This document shows, piece after piece, positions 18,587 to 28,088 of a stretch of DNA of 64,000 nucleotides. How positions within the stretch are numbered: position 1 is the first letter of the stretch; every line of letters begins with the position of its first letter. Origin of the DNA: Paenibacillus sp. E222 (GTDB taxonomy: Bacteria; Bacillota; Bacilli; Paenibacillales; Paenibacillaceae). Under the pieces are notes generated by a model. The model was not told where the DNA came from and made no database searches. It was given only the letters and a program-made list of their open reading frames with translations. The stretch is taken from assembly GCF_013401555.1 (NCBI RefSeq), contig NZ_CP058552.1:3348001-3412000 (forward strand). The letters run 5' to 3'. The position numbers and the translations under genes were made by a program.

Positions 18587-19084
18587 ATGAGTCTTAACCT
18601 AGCTTGGAATAATGAACAACAGGATAAAGAAATTACCGAACCGATGATTGCAATGCTGGAACAGCTGCTGAACCTTGCAGGGGAAGCAGAGGGTGTTGCG
18701 GACGGGGAAGTAGCCCTGACTTTCGTAGATGATGAGCAGATTCATGAGCTGAACCGTGACTATCGCGGCATTGATCGTCCAACAGATGTATTGTCTTTTG
18801 CAATGAATGAGACTGTGGATGAGGAGCTGGATATCATCTACGAACTGGACGAGGATGAGGAAATGGAAGAAATGCCTGATGTGCTGGGGGATATTATTAT
18901 TTCTGTTCCACGGACCATTCTGCAGAGTGAAGAATATGGCCATTCATTTGAACGTGAGCTCGGGTTCCTGTTTGTTCATGGCTTCTTGCATCTGCTTGGA
19001 TATGATCATCAGGATGAAGCCAGCGAAGCCGAAATGATGGGCAAACAGGAAGCGGTACTCGCCCAAGCCGGGTTGACACGATAA
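18587..19084 (+). CDS. ybeY: Endoribonuclease YbeY, rRNA maturation factor
   Basis: 165-residue zinc endoribonuclease needed for 16S rRNA 3' maturation and ribosome quality control. The metal site HGFLHLLGYDH lies near the C-terminus. The frame begins at 18563, but the ATG at 18587 has AGGAG nine bases upstream and gives MSLNLAWNNEQQ. The insert DELDIIYELDEDEEMEEM is unusually acidic. The stop codon overlaps the dgkA start by one base. Confidence 0.94.
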   Translation: MSLNLAWNNEQQDKEITEPMIAMLEQLLNLAGEAEGVADGEVALTFVDDEQIHELNRDYRGIDRPTDVLSFAMNETVDEELDIIYELDEDEEMEEMPDVLGDIIISVPRTILQSEEYGHSFERELGFLFVHGFLHLLGYDHQDEASEAEMMGKQEAVLAQAGLTR

Positions 19085-19455
19085 TGAAAAGGCGCTCCTG
19101 GGGGATGGTATTCCGCAATGCTGCGGAAGGAATCGTATACGGGCTGCGGACTCAGCGGAATGTAAGAGTTCATACAGGAGTCGCCATTTTGATGTGTGCA
19201 GCCGGCTTTTTTTTCGGGATTTCCAGAACGGACTGGATGTTTGTATTAACAGCTGTCTTTCTGGTTCTTGTGACGGAGCTGATGAATACAGCAGTGGAAG
19301 CTGCGGTAGATCTGGCGCATCCGCATATACATCCGCTGGCAAAAGCGGCGAAGGACACCGCGGCCGGTGCAGTTTTGCTGGCTGCGGTGTTCGCCGTCAT
19401 CATCGGGTGTGTCGTTTTCATTAAGCCGGTGATGAGCTGGCTGGGTTTGCTCTGA
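19084..19455 (+). CDS. dgkA: Diacylglycerol/undecaprenol kinase family protein
   Basis: 123-residue integral membrane kinase with three predicted membrane helices. The family's catalytic stretch TELMNTAVEAAVDL is present. In Gram-positives this family acts mainly on undecaprenol, feeding the lipid carrier pool. Start overlaps the ybeY stop; the order ybeY-dgkA-cdd-era matches Bacillus. Confidence 0.93.
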   Translation: MKRRSWGMVFRNAAEGIVYGLRTQRNVRVHTGVAILMCAAGFFFGISRTDWMFVLTAVFLVLVTELMNTAVEAAVDLAHPHIHPLAKAAKDTAAGAVLLAAVFAVIIGCVVFIKPVMSWLGLL

Positions 19456-19496
19456 TTCTTTTTACAATACACAACAACGATAAAGTTGGACCTTTT

Positions 19497-19686
19497 TTAA
19501 GTTGAACTTCTTAAAAATACACAATAACGGAGAAGACAGAAAAAACCTGGAAAAGCGGAGCGTTCGCCTTTATCATCGGATTTTCACTTTTGGAGAAAGT
19601 GAATGAAAAAAATCAGAGGATAACAGCGATTGAAAGGTTATTCTGGCAGCGAAGTGGTCAGTGTATTTGGATTTAGTTGAACTTAA
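19497..19686. repeat. Symmetric interspersed element with covarying hairpin, copy 1
   Basis: Between dgkA and cdd. The core begins with a small hairpin GCGGA-gcg-TTCGC (19555-19567), then a long hairpin TTATCATCGGATTTT (19570-19584) with AAAATCAGAGGATAA (19609-19623), capped by CACTTT/AAAGTG, and ends ACAGCGAT. The ends are near-inverted repeats TTAAGTTGAACT (19497-19508) and AGTTGAACTTAA (19675-19686), each about 50-58 bases from the core. Copy 2 lies at 46814-47064. A degenerate direct repeat AATACACAAcAACG/AATACACAAtAACG lies at 19467-19531. It could be a MITE-like element or a repeated RNA structure. Confidence 0.65.
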
Positions 19687-19732
19687 TCTATAGGATAGAA
19701 CTTTATATACACCCCAAAGGGAGAGATTAATT

Positions 19733-20146
19733 ATGGATAATGGTTTATTGATGCAAGAAGCAATTAAGGCACGTACGAAAGCGTATACGCCTTATTCTCA
19801 TTTTGGTGTAGGTGCAGCTTTGCTTGACAGTGAGGGACATGTGCATCATGGTTGTAATATTGAGAATGCTGCTTATACGCCAGGCAACTGTGCTGAGCGT
19901 ACAGCTATGTTCAGCGCGATTGCAGGAGGTAAGCAACCACGCAGTTTCAAAGCCATGGCCATTGTAGGAGATACAGACGGCCCGATTGCTCCATGCGGCG
20001 TATGTCGTCAAGTAATGTACGAGCTGTGTGAACCGGATATGAAAGTTATTCTGGGTAACTTGAAAGGTGATCTGCAGGAAACTACAGTTGCCGAACTATT
20101 GCCATGGGCTTTTGGACCATCTGATCTGAACTCTGCTAAAAAGTAA
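19733..20146 (+). CDS. cdd: Cytidine deaminase
   Basis: 137-residue homotetrameric zinc enzyme of pyrimidine salvage converting cytidine/deoxycytidine to uridine forms. Substrate and zinc motifs are plain: HGCNIENAAYTPGNCAERTA and PCGVCRQV. AAAGGGAGAG precedes the ATG. It stands 277 bases from dgkA, separated by the repeat element, and is followed by era. Confidence 0.97.
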   Translation: MDNGLLMQEAIKARTKAYTPYSHFGVGAALLDSEGHVHHGCNIENAAYTPGNCAERTAMFSAIAGGKQPRSFKAMAIVGDTDGPIAPCGVCRQVMYELCEPDMKVILGNLKGDLQETTVAELLPWAFGPSDLNSAKK

Positions 20147-20187
20147 AAACCAATACATTCCAGGCCTAGGCGCCTGAGGAGGAACAT

Positions 20188-21087
20188 ATGAAAAAACAAG
20201 CATTCAAATCCGGCTTTGTAGCCATTATTGGACGTCCCAATGTAGGTAAATCCACACTGATGAACCAAGTCATTGGACAGAAGATTGCGATCATGTCGGA
20301 CAAGCCACAAACGACGCGTAATAAGATTCATGGTGTATATACATCGGAACAACAACAAATCGTTTTCCTGGATACGCCAGGGATTCACAAACGTCAATCC
20401 AAGCTCGGCGATTACATGAACCAGACCGCTTTGAACACGCTCGGAGAAGTCGAAGCTGCTCTGTTCCTGATCGATGCCTCGGAAGGCATGGGCGGTGGTG
20501 ACCGTTATATTGCCGAACAATTGAAAAATGTGCGGACGCCTGTCATTCTTGTCATGAACAAAATTGATAAAATTGAGCCGGAAGCACTGCTTCCGCTGAT
20601 TGAGGAATATCGCAAGCTGCACAATTTCGCTGAAATCGTACCTGTTTCTGCCATGCTCGGCAGCAATGTAAGCACGTTGCTGGAGCAGCTCGGCAAGTAT
20701 TTGCCGGAAGGTCCGCAGTACTATCCAGATGACCAGGTCACAGACCATCCAGAGCAGTTTGTTTGTGCCGAGTTAATTCGGGAGAAAATTTTGCAAATGA
20801 CGCGCGAAGAAGTTCCTCACTCCATTGCAGTAACGATTGAGGATATGAAAGTACAGGACAACGGCGTCGTTTATATTTCAGCCGTCATCTTTGTGGAGCG
20901 TGATTCACAAAAAGGGATCATTATCGGAAAACAGGGTGCCTTGCTCAAAGAAGTGGGGAAACGTGCCCGTCAGGATATTCAGAATCTGTTGGGCTCCAAA
21001 ATCTTCATGGATCTTTGGGTTAAAGTGAAGAAGGACTGGAGAAACCAGGAGCGAGTGCTGAGAGATCTGGGATTCGGTCGCGAATAA
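20188..21087 (+). CDS. era: GTPase Era
   Basis: 299-residue GTPase for 30S subunit assembly and 16S rRNA 3' end maturation. G1 [10 protein letters not shown]3 DTPGIHK and G4 NKID are present in the N-terminal half; the C-terminal KH domain shows [19 protein letters not shown], which binds rRNA. TGAGGAGGAACAT precedes the ATG. It lies in its conserved place before yqzL and recO. Confidence 0.97.
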   Translation: MKKQAFKSGFVAIIGRPNVGKSTLMNQVIGQKIAIMSDKPQTTRNKIHGVYTSEQQQIVFLDTPGIHKRQSKLGDYMNQTALNTLGEVEAALFLIDASEGMGGGDRYIAEQLKNVRTPVILVMNKIDKIEPEALLPLIEEYRKLHNFAEIVPVSAMLGSNVSTLLEQLGKYLPEGPQYYPDDQVTDHPEQFVCAELIREKILQMTREEVPHSIAVTIEDMKVQDNGVVYISAVIFVERDSQKGIIIGKQGALLKEVGKRARQDIQNLLGSKIFMDLWVKVKKDWRNQERVLRDLGFGRE

Positions 21088-21188
21088 TAAATGTAGTATC
21101 CAGTAATTGCATCACATAGTTTACCTTGCAGGACTCCATCCTATCTGGTAGAAGCAGACGTCATTTCCGAAGAGAGGATGAAATTCCG

Positions 21189-21329
21189 ATGCGAGATTTT
21201 TCGTGGAAGGTTTTTGCGATGACGGGGGATGTGGAATCCTATCTGTTGTATGCCGAGGCGTGTGGCTCGGTGGGACAGGACTCTGAACCTGCAAGGGAAG
21301 TGATTGAAGATGAAGAAGCCGAAGGTTAA
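21189..21329 (+). CDS. yqzL: YqzL family small protein
   Basis: 46-residue acidic protein beginning MRDFSWKVFAMTGDVESYLL, the hallmark of the YqzL family found between era and recO in Bacillales. The ATG at 21189 is 10 bases from AGAGAGG; the longer frame from 21126 has no ribosome binding site. Function unknown. Confidence 0.85.
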   Translation: MRDFSWKVFAMTGDVESYLLYAEACGSVGQDSEPAREVIEDEEAEG

Positions 21330-21362
21330 TTGGCTAATTCGGGAATGGTTAGGTGACGAGGC

Positions 21363-22115
21363 ATGCTATATAGGGTGGAAGGGATTGTCATCCGCAGCAT
21401 GGACTACGGCGAGGGGAACAAAATCATTACGCTTTGCACCGAAAGCGGCGGGAAAGTAGGGGTACTCGTCCGCGGTGCCAAAAAGCCCAAAAGCCGACAT
21501 GCTGCACTGGTGCAGCCATTTACGTACGGTCAATATGTATATTTTCGCAACACCGGTCTGGGGACACTAAACGCAGGTGAGATCATCGAATCTTATCACG
21601 AGCTGCGTGAAGATCTGATAAAGGCCTCCTATGCATCTTATGCCTGTGAACTGCTGGATCGTGTGTTGCAGGATGAAGAGACGGGCACGTTCTGGTTCAA
21701 ACAGTTGAAAGCCTGTCTTCAGGCGTTGAAGGAAGAGAAGGATCCGGTCGTCATCACAAGTCCGTATGAAATGAAAATATTACAGGCAGCCGGGTACGGA
21801 CCTCAGCTTGATGATTGCATTTCTTGTGGTCACGAACGTCCGGATGAGCAATTATTTGTTAGTCCTAGACTCGGGGGCGTTCTGTGCCGTGCTTGCAAAC
21901 ACTTTGATCCTCCCGCGATGTCCGTTAGTCCGAAGACGTTGAAGCTCTTGCGTCTGTTTGAACAGCTGGATCTGCAAAGGCTTGGTAATATATCGGTGAG
22001 CGAAGGCACCCGGGATGAGATCAAAAAAATCATGAGGGCCTTTATGGATCATCAGCTTGGCTTGAATCTCAAATCCCGTTCTTTTCTTGATCAAATGGAA
22101 AAGTACGGGATTTGA
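21363..22115 (+). CDS. recO: DNA repair protein RecO
   Basis: 250-residue recombination mediator that loads RecA on SSB-coated single strands with RecR. N-terminal OB fold (MLYRVEGIVIRSMDYGEGNK), helical middle, and a zinc-binding region with CISCG...LCRAC near residues 158-180. The ATG follows TTAGGTGACGAGGC. It closes the era-recO cluster. Confidence 0.94.
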   Translation: MLYRVEGIVIRSMDYGEGNKIITLCTESGGKVGVLVRGAKKPKSRHAALVQPFTYGQYVYFRNTGLGTLNAGEIIESYHELREDLIKASYASYACELLDRVLQDEETGTFWFKQLKACLQALKEEKDPVVITSPYEMKILQAAGYGPQLDDCISCGHERPDEQLFVSPRLGGVLCRACKHFDPPAMSVSPKTLKLLRLFEQLDLQRLGNISVSEGTRDEIKKIMRAFMDHQLGLNLKSRSFLDQMEKYGI

Positions 22116-22145
22116 GTCGTCTTGATACGAAATAATTAATATATC

Positions 22146-22174
22146 TTGACTTCGTACTTATTTTTATATATTAT
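22146..22174 (+). promoter_or_regulatory. SigA-type promoter of the glyQS T-box transcript
   Basis: TTGACT (22146-22151) and TATTAT (22169-22174) separated by 17 bases; transcription would begin near 22181, just before the T-box structure. Confidence 0.7.
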
Positions 22175-22180
22175 GAAATA

Positions 22181-22470
22181 TAATTTCTCTTTTGGAGACA
22201 TGCATTGAACGAGAAAGTAGGAGACTGGATTTATTACATTCAGGAGCAGAAGGGGTCGGTTGACCTTACTAATCTTGTGTGAGCGAGCCGGGGATGGTGG
22301 GAGCCGGGTTGAATCGGTCTGTGAAATGGCACTCGGGAGCATGAATGACACGGAAAAGTGGGCTTGAATGAACAGGATCTCCTGTTTATATCTAAGCCAA
22401 GTAGGGTGGAACCGCGGGAATAGCTCTCGTCCCTATGTCTGTATAACAGGCGTAGGACGGGGGCTTTTTA
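22181..22470 (+). promoter_or_regulatory. T-box riboswitch leader for glycyl-tRNA synthetase
   Basis: The diagnostic T-box sequence AGGGTGGAACCGCGGG is at 22403-22418. It is followed by a terminator stem (AGCTCTCGTCC...GGACGGGGGCT, 22422-22466) and a T-run. The Stem I region upstream contains GTGAAATGGCAC, in which GGC (22328-22330) is the likely specifier codon for glycine. Uncharged tRNA-Gly(GCC) would stabilise the antiterminator and switch on glyQS. This accounts for the 410-base gap after recO. Confidence 0.93.
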
Positions 22471-22525
22471 TTGTCTGTACCGTTCTAGGCTTGTTCACCA
22501 CAAACCATCGAAAAGGAGCATGATT

Positions 22526-23413
22526 ATGAATTTTCAGCAGATGATCCTCACGCTGCAACAATTCTGGGCCGAGCACAACTGTATTATTGTTCAACCATAT
22601 GATACGGAAAAAGGGGCAGGTACGATGAATCCGATGACCTTTTTGCGTTCGCTTGGACCCGAGCCTTGGAAAGTAGCTTATGTAGAGCCGTCCCGCCGTC
22701 CTTCGGATGGTCGTTATGGAGAAAATCCAAACCGTCTCTATCAGCATCATCAATTCCAGGTTATTATCAAGCCTTCGCCGGACAATATTCAGGAGATTTA
22801 CCTGGAAAGTCTGAAACAATTGGGCATTGATCCGCTCAAACATGATATTCGGTTTGTTGAAGACAACTGGGAGAACCCTTCCCTCGGCTGTGCGGGTCTT
22901 GGCTGGGAAGTATGGCTGGACGGTATGGAGATCACCCAATTTACGTATTTCCAACAAGTCGGTGGGATCGAGACGAACCCGGTAGCGGTTGAGATTACGT
23001 ATGGTATGGAGCGTCTTGCTTCATACATTCAGGAAAAAGAAAATGTGTTTGAACTGGAATGGGTAGACGGCATTACATATGGTGATGTGTTCCGTCAGCC
23101 TGAATTCGAACACTCCAAATATACGTTTGAAGTATCTGATGTCAAAATGTTGTTTACGCTCTTCAACATGCATGAAGAGGAAGCGAACAAGGCAATGGCT
23201 CAGAATCTGGTTTTTCCGGCATATGACTATGTGTTGAAATGTTCACATACGTTCAACCTGCTGGATGCGCGAGGAGCAATCAGTGTAACGGAGCGTACCG
23301 GGTACATTACCCGTGTGCGTAATCTGGCTCGTCAAGTAGCTGCAACATATGTGGAAGAGCGTGAGAAGCTCGGCTTCCCGCTGATCAAGAAAGGGGGAGC
23401 TGAGCATGTCTAA
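22526..23413 (+). CDS. glyQ: Glycyl-tRNA synthetase alpha subunit
   Basis: 295-residue catalytic subunit of the alpha2beta2 bacterial glycyl-tRNA synthetase. It begins [19 protein letters not shown] and contains class II motifs such as [19 protein letters not shown] and [18 protein letters not shown]. The ATG at 22526 is better spaced from AAGGAG (22513-22518) than the ATG at 22520. It overlaps glyS by 8 bases. Regulated by the T-box leader. Confidence 0.97.
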   Translation: MNFQQMILTLQQFWAEHNCIIVQPYDTEKGAGTMNPMTFLRSLGPEPWKVAYVEPSRRPSDGRYGENPNRLYQHHQFQVIIKPSPDNIQEIYLESLKQLGIDPLKHDIRFVEDNWENPSLGCAGLGWEVWLDGMEITQFTYFQQVGGIETNPVAVEITYGMERLASYIQEKENVFELEWVDGITYGDVFRQPEFEHSKYTFEVSDVKMLFTLFNMHEEEANKAMAQNLVFPAYDYVLKCSHTFNLLDARGAISVTERTGYITRVRNLARQVAATYVEEREKLGFPLIKKGGAEHV

Positions 23414-25481
23414 GGATCTGTTGTTTGAAATTGGTCTGGAAGAAGTGCCTGCTCGCTTCATGCGAGCAGCAATTGAACAGCTGCAGGATCGTGTCGTGAA
23501 ATGGCTGGATGCATCCCGCATTGCTTATGGTGAAGTAAATGCCTATGCCACACCGCGCCGACTGGCTGTTTTGATCAAGGATGTTGCCGAGAAACAGGAG
23601 GACGTGGAGGAAGAAGTAAAAGGACCTTCCCGTAAAATAGCTCTGGACGACAGTGGCAACTGGAGTAAAGCCGCACTCGGATTTGCCCGCAGTCAGGGTG
23701 TTGAACCGGATCAGTTTACATTCAAGGAATTGAGCGGCGTGGAATATATCTACGCAACCAAGAGCAGCAAAGGCGTGGAAACGTCCTCTGTGATTGGTCA
23801 GGGTTTGCTGGCCATACTGCATGCCATGACGTTCCCGAAATTCATGCGTTGGGCTTCGTATGATTTCAAATTTGTACGTCCGATTCGCTGGATTGTCGCT
23901 CTGCTGGGCAGCGATGTTATTGAGTTGGAAGTTGCAGGCGTAAAGTCTGGCAATGTAACACGTGGACATCGTTTCCTCGGTAAAGAGGCGGTTATTTCGG
24001 ATCCCGCTTCGTATGTGGAAGTGCTTCGTTCCGAGCACGTCATTGCAGATATCAAAGAACGTGAGCAAATGATTGTATCCCAGATCCAGGCACTGGCTGC
24101 CGAGAAAAAATGGGATATTGCAATCAAGGAAGATTTGCTCGAAGAGGTTCTGTTCCTGGTTGAGACACCAACAGTGCTGTTCGGAACATTCGAATCTTCA
24201 TTTTTGAATATTCCACAAGAGGTACTGATTACTTCGATGCGTGAGCATCAACGTTATTTCCCGGTGCTTGATAATGATGGACAATTACTTCCATACTTCG
24301 TTACGGTTCGTAACGGCGGCAGCGATTCACTGGATGTCATTGCAAAAGGGAACGAAAAGGTACTTCGTGCACGTCTGTCTGATGCCAAGTTCTTCTACGA
24401 GGAAGACCAGAAGCTGGAGATCAAGGATGCGTTATCGAAACTGGAAAGTATCGTCTTCCAGGAAGAGCTGGGAACGGTTGGAGATAAAGTTCGCCGTATT
24501 CGCAAAATTGCGGATGGTTTGGCTAGCAAACTGCAAGTATCTGATGATGTAGCCGAAGCGGTGAGTCGTTCAGCAGATATCTGCAAATTCGACCTTGTTA
24601 CACTTATGGTGGGAGAATTCCCTGAACTGCAAGGTGTGATGGGTGAAGATTATGCCCGCAAAGCTGGTGAAAAAGAAGAAGTGGCCAAAGCGGTGTTTGA
24701 GCACTATCAGCCACGCTTTGCCGGGGATCAATCTCCTGCTTCGCTCGTTGGTGCTATAGTGAGTGCTGCGGATAAAATGGATACAATTGTAGGTTGTTTC
24801 TCGATCAATATCATTCCTACAGGATCTCAAGATCCGTACGCACTGCGCCGTCAGGCAGCAGGTATCGTCCAAATTTTGCTGGATCACAATCTTCCGCTGA
24901 CATTATCCGATGTATTCGGCGTGGCACTTCAAGTGCATGCTCAGATGAACCTGTTGAAACGTGCGGATGAAGAGGTGCGTAAAGATTTGCAGGACTTCTT
25001 CGGTCTTCGTGTGAAAAAACTGTTGTCGGAAACGGTCCGTTATGATGTTGTGGACGCAGTGATTTCTTCCGGATTTGATGATATCAGCGCGGTAGTTCCA
25101 AAAGGTGAGGCACTCATGGCAGCTGTTCAAACGGGAGATGCCTTCAAAACAACCGTCGAATCCTTCAACCGTGTGGGTAATCTGGCTGCCAAAGCATCCA
25201 ATGCTTCGGTTCATGCAGAACTCTTCACTGAAGAAGGAGAGCGCCAGCTGCATGAAGCATGGAGCAAAACCAATGAGGAATATCGTCAGGTATTGTCTCA
25301 GCATGCTGCTGCTGAAGCGCTCGCGATTGCATCGGCTTGGAAGGAAGCGATCACCGTATTCTTCGATTCGGTTATGGTTATGGCTGAAGATGAGGCTGTG
25401 CGTGCGAATCGTCTGGCATTGCTTGCAGCCATTGACCGGGATCTGAAAGCTTTTGCTGATTTCTCCAAATTGGTCTGGTAG
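23406..25481 (+). CDS. glyS: Glycyl-tRNA synthetase beta subunit
   Basis: 691-residue tRNA-binding subunit of glycyl-tRNA synthetase. It opens [19 protein letters not shown], typical of GlyS, has the HD-like region ([21 protein letters not shown]) and the segment [20 protein letters not shown], and ends in an anticodon-binding domain. AAAGGGGGAGC precedes the ATG, which lies inside the end of glyQ. Co-transcribed with glyQ from the T-box leader. Confidence 0.97.
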   Translation: MSKDLLFEIGLEEVPARFMRAAIEQLQDRVVKWLDASRIAYGEVNAYATPRRLAVLIKDVAEKQEDVEEEVKGPSRKIALDDSGNWSKAALGFARSQGVEPDQFTFKELSGVEYIYATKSSKGVETSSVIGQGLLAILHAMTFPKFMRWASYDFKFVRPIRWIVALLGSDVIELEVAGVKSGNVTRGHRFLGKEAVISDPASYVEVLRSEHVIADIKEREQMIVSQIQALAAEKKWDIAIKEDLLEEVLFLVETPTVLFGTFESSFLNIPQEVLITSMREHQRYFPVLDNDGQLLPYFVTVRNGGSDSLDVIAKGNEKVLRARLSDAKFFYEEDQKLEIKDALSKLESIVFQEELGTVGDKVRRIRKIADGLASKLQVSDDVAEAVSRSADICKFDLVTLMVGEFPELQGVMGEDYARKAGEKEEVAKAVFEHYQPRFAGDQSPASLVGAIVSAADKMDTIVGCFSINIIPTGSQDPYALRRQAAGIVQILLDHNLPLTLSDVFGVALQVHAQMNLLKRADEEVRKDLQDFFGLRVKKLLSETVRYDVVDAVISSGFDDISAVVPKGEALMAAVQTGDAFKTTVESFNRVGNLAAKASNASVHAELFTEEGERQLHEAWSKTNEEYRQVLSQHAAAEALAIASAWKEAITVFFDSVMVMAEDEAVRANRLALLAAIDRDLKAFADFSKLVW

Positions 25482-25564
25482 TCTGGTCCTTTTCTGCTCC
25501 GGTAGGACAGATCTGCGGCAAAGTATAAATTCAGTATTAAAGAAGGATATATGAGGGTATAAAT

Positions 25565-25614
25565 ATACGGAACGGATTGTGAAAAATTTATATTTACAGC
25601 CGTTCCGTATTTTA
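25565..25614 (+). terminator. Hairpin terminator after glyS
   Basis: ATACGGAACGG (25565-25575) pairs perfectly with CCGTTCCGTAT (25600-25610), followed by TTT; the loop is 24 bases, so termination may be modest. Confidence 0.65.
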
Positions 25615-25647
25615 GCCTTTGATTTCCATAGACCGGTCAGAAGGATT

Positions 25648-25675
25648 TTGACTGGCTGGGGTCGTATATTACAAT
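25648..25675 (+). promoter_or_regulatory. SigA-type promoter for yqxD-dnaG-rpoD
   Basis: TTGACT (25648-25653) and TACAAT (25670-25675), spacer 16. The predicted start near 25682 leaves almost no leader before an ATG at 25689, which favours the TTG at 25710 as the yqxD start. Confidence 0.6.
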
Positions 25676-25709
25676 ATGCAGCTATTTTATGAAACCGGGT
25701 GGTCTGGCT

Positions 25710-26177
25710 TTGAGTGAGTTGAATGTACGGCACATTGTTGTGGATGGTGATGCTTGCCCGGTCAAAGCTGAGATCGCTGAAACAGCTCTCCGATTCAAAG
25801 TTCCTGTATTGATGGTTTCTTCATTTGACCATTTTCTTCAGGGCGGAGAAGGCGTGCGCACCGTTCAGGTAGATCGAAGTGATCAGAGTGCAGACCTGTA
25901 CATTGCCAATCACATCAAGCCGTACGATGTGGTCATAACACAGGATTATGGACTGGCGGCGCTCGCACTTGGCAAACGTTGTTATGTTTTATCATTTCGT
26001 GGTCGTGAGTTTAATGATCGTGACATTGATTTCATGCTGGATTCCCGTCATACTGCAGCCAAAGCTCGAAAAAGAGGGCATTATGGAAAAGGCCCAAAGC
26101 CCTTCACAGAGCAGGATCGGGAAATTTTTCAACATAAACTGACAAAACTTTTGAAAGATTTGCAGGAGAATGTGTAA
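25710..26177 (+). CDS. yqxD: YaiI/YqxD family protein (UPF0178)
   Basis: 155-residue conserved protein with the family motif VDGDACPVKAEI and a PIN-like layout (ADLYIANHIKPYDVVITQDYGLA, then RGREFNDRDIDFML split by a short gap). Function is not established. The TTG at 25710 follows GGGTGG; an ATG at 25689 is in frame but has no Shine-Dalgarno and is too near the promoter. It is the first gene before dnaG, as in Bacillus. Confidence 0.88.
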   Translation: MSELNVRHIVVDGDACPVKAEIAETALRFKVPVLMVSSFDHFLQGGEGVRTVQVDRSDQSADLYIANHIKPYDVVITQDYGLAALALGKRCYVLSFRGREFNDRDIDFMLDSRHTAAKARKRGHYGKGPKPFTEQDREIFQHKLTKLLKDLQENV

Positions 26178-26224
26178 GTTTATCGAATAATATTTACGTG
26201 TTAAAGAGATGAAGGTGGACCAAG

Positions 26225-28045
26225 ATGAGTACCGGACAAGGCGGTATACCCGAAAGCATTATTGAATCGGTGTTACAGCAGCATGATATCGTCGATACGG
26301 TGAGCCGATTTGTACATCTGACCAAACAGGGGAAATATATGAAAGGCCTCTGTCCTTTTCATTCTGAGAAGACGCCTTCGTTTACAGTTACGCCAGAGAA
26401 ACAAATTTTCTATTGCTACGGTTGCGGCACGGGTGGAAATGCCATCAAATTCAGGATGGAAATCGAAGGGTTATCCTTTCCCGAGGCTGTCAAGACGATG
26501 GCAGAAGAAAGCCACATTTCAATGGGGGACTGGCAAGGGCGTGAATCGGCTCATGTTAATCCAGAGACTGAACGTTTATTGGAAGCATATGAGCTTACCG
26601 CGAAGCTGTACCATTTCTTATTGAAAAATACAGAGCACGGTAAAGTGGCTATGGAATATTTACGCTCACGTGGGTTTAGCGACAAACTCATTGACCAATT
26701 CCAGATTGGCTATGCGCCTAATCGCTGGGATACCTTGGTACAATTTCTGGAAAAGCGCGAATTTCCGCTTGAAGAGATGGAAAAGGGTGGTTTACTGTCA
26801 CCGCGAAACGAAGGTCAGGGGTATGTGGACCGTTTCCGGGACAGGGTCATGTTTCCGATTAATGGCAGGAGCGGTAAGCCGATTGCATTTGCGGGTCGCA
26901 TTTTGGGAGACGGGCAACCGAAGTACCTCAATTCACCGGAAACCCGGTTATTTAACAAAAGCCGTGTTCTCTACAATCTGCATCATGCCAAAAATGCAAT
27001 TCGCAAACAAAGGCAGGCCATATTGTTTGAAGGGTATGGCGATGTTATCTCCGCCTGGGATCAGGATATCCAGAACGGTGTAGCGGCAATGGGTACCGCG
27101 CTCACTGAGAATCAGGCATTGATGCTTAAAGGCATGTGTGATGAAGTCATCGTATGTTATGACGGCGATCGAGCCGGACAGGCTGCAGCACTCAAAAACT
27201 TCCCTATTCTTGAGGAAGCCGGATTGCAGGTCAAAATTGCTCTGATACCGGATGGGCTCGACCCGGATGATTTTATCCGCAAGTATGGTGGTGAACGGTT
27301 CCGAAACCAGATTGTGGACGGCGCCGTAACGACTACAAAATTTAAGCTTATAAACCTAAAAAAAAACCATATACTGCTAGAAGGCGGCGGACAAATCGCT
27401 TATTCCAAGGAAGCGGTCAAACTTATTGCTCCTTTATCTTCTCCTACAGAACGGGAAGTATATCTTCGGGAACTGGCTGCGGAAGTGGATGTTTCATTTG
27501 AAACACTGAAACAGGAGTGTAATGAAGAACGGGAGGCCATGAAAAATAACCTCCAGTATGGGGATAATAACCCGAAAAGGTGGAATAATGGTAGGCAACA
27601 AAATAGGCAGGTGCCTACACCCAATCTGTTGCCGGCTTACCACGCTGCTGAACGCAAGCTGCTCTCCTGGATGCTTCAGGATGATGAGGCTGCCCAGTAC
27701 GTGAATGAGCATCTTGGTGAAGCTTTTAACTTGGATGATCATGCAGCTATTGCTGCTTATCTATATGCCTATTATGCGCAAGGCAAACCGTCGGATACAA
27801 GCCGTTTTATGTCTTCGCTGCATGACGACCGACTGGAAAAAACGGTCAGTTCAATCTCGATGATGGATGGTCCAGGTGAATGGAGTATTCAAGTGCTCGA
27901 CGATTGCATCAGGGAAGTGCTGAAATATCCGCGTAAGAAAGAGTACGACCTGAAAAAAGAAGAAATGATTGCTGCAGAGCGGGCAGGTGATTCTGTACGC
28001 GCGGCACAAATTGCAATTGAAATGATTGCCCTAGAGAGACAGTGA
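26225..28045 (+). CDS. dnaG: DNA primase
   Basis: 606-residue primase making RNA primers at the replication fork. N-terminal CHC2 zinc finger: LCPFHSEKTPSFTV and FYCYGCGTGGNA (residues about 40-65). The Toprim core is shown by LFEGYGDVISAWDQ and VCYDGDRAGQAA (residues about 270-320); the C-terminal helicase-binding domain follows a linker rich in Asn and Arg. AAGGTGGACCAAG precedes the ATG. Followed by rpoD after 43 bases. Confidence 0.97.
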   Translation: MSTGQGGIPESIIESVLQQHDIVDTVSRFVHLTKQGKYMKGLCPFHSEKTPSFTVTPEKQIFYCYGCGTGGNAIKFRMEIEGLSFPEAVKTMAEESHISMGDWQGRESAHVNPETERLLEAYELTAKLYHFLLKNTEHGKVAMEYLRSRGFSDKLIDQFQIGYAPNRWDTLVQFLEKREFPLEEMEKGGLLSPRNEGQGYVDRFRDRVMFPINGRSGKPIAFAGRILGDGQPKYLNSPETRLFNKSRVLYNLHHAKNAIRKQRQAILFEGYGDVISAWDQDIQNGVAAMGTALTENQALMLKGMCDEVIVCYDGDRAGQAAALKNFPILEEAGLQVKIALIPDGLDPDDFIRKYGGERFRNQIVDGAVTTTKFKLINLKKNHILLEGGGQIAYSKEAVKLIAPLSSPTEREVYLRELAAEVDVSFETLKQECNEEREAMKNNLQYGDNNPKRWNNGRQQNRQVPTPNLLPAYHAAERKLLSWMLQDDEAAQYVNEHLGEAFNLDDHAAIAAYLYAYYAQGKPSDTSRFMSSLHDDRLEKTVSSISMMDGPGEWSIQVLDDCIREVLKYPRKKEYDLKKEEMIAAERAGDSVRAAQIAIEMIALERQ

Positions 28046-28088
28046 ACGTCTGAATGTTGGATGTTTCTAGGGAGGAGGGAGTCGAGTT

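Noticed and set aside
20161..20177. Short inverted repeat CAGGC/GCCTG before the era ribosome binding site
   Set aside because: Only five pairs and no partner structure; it could be chance.
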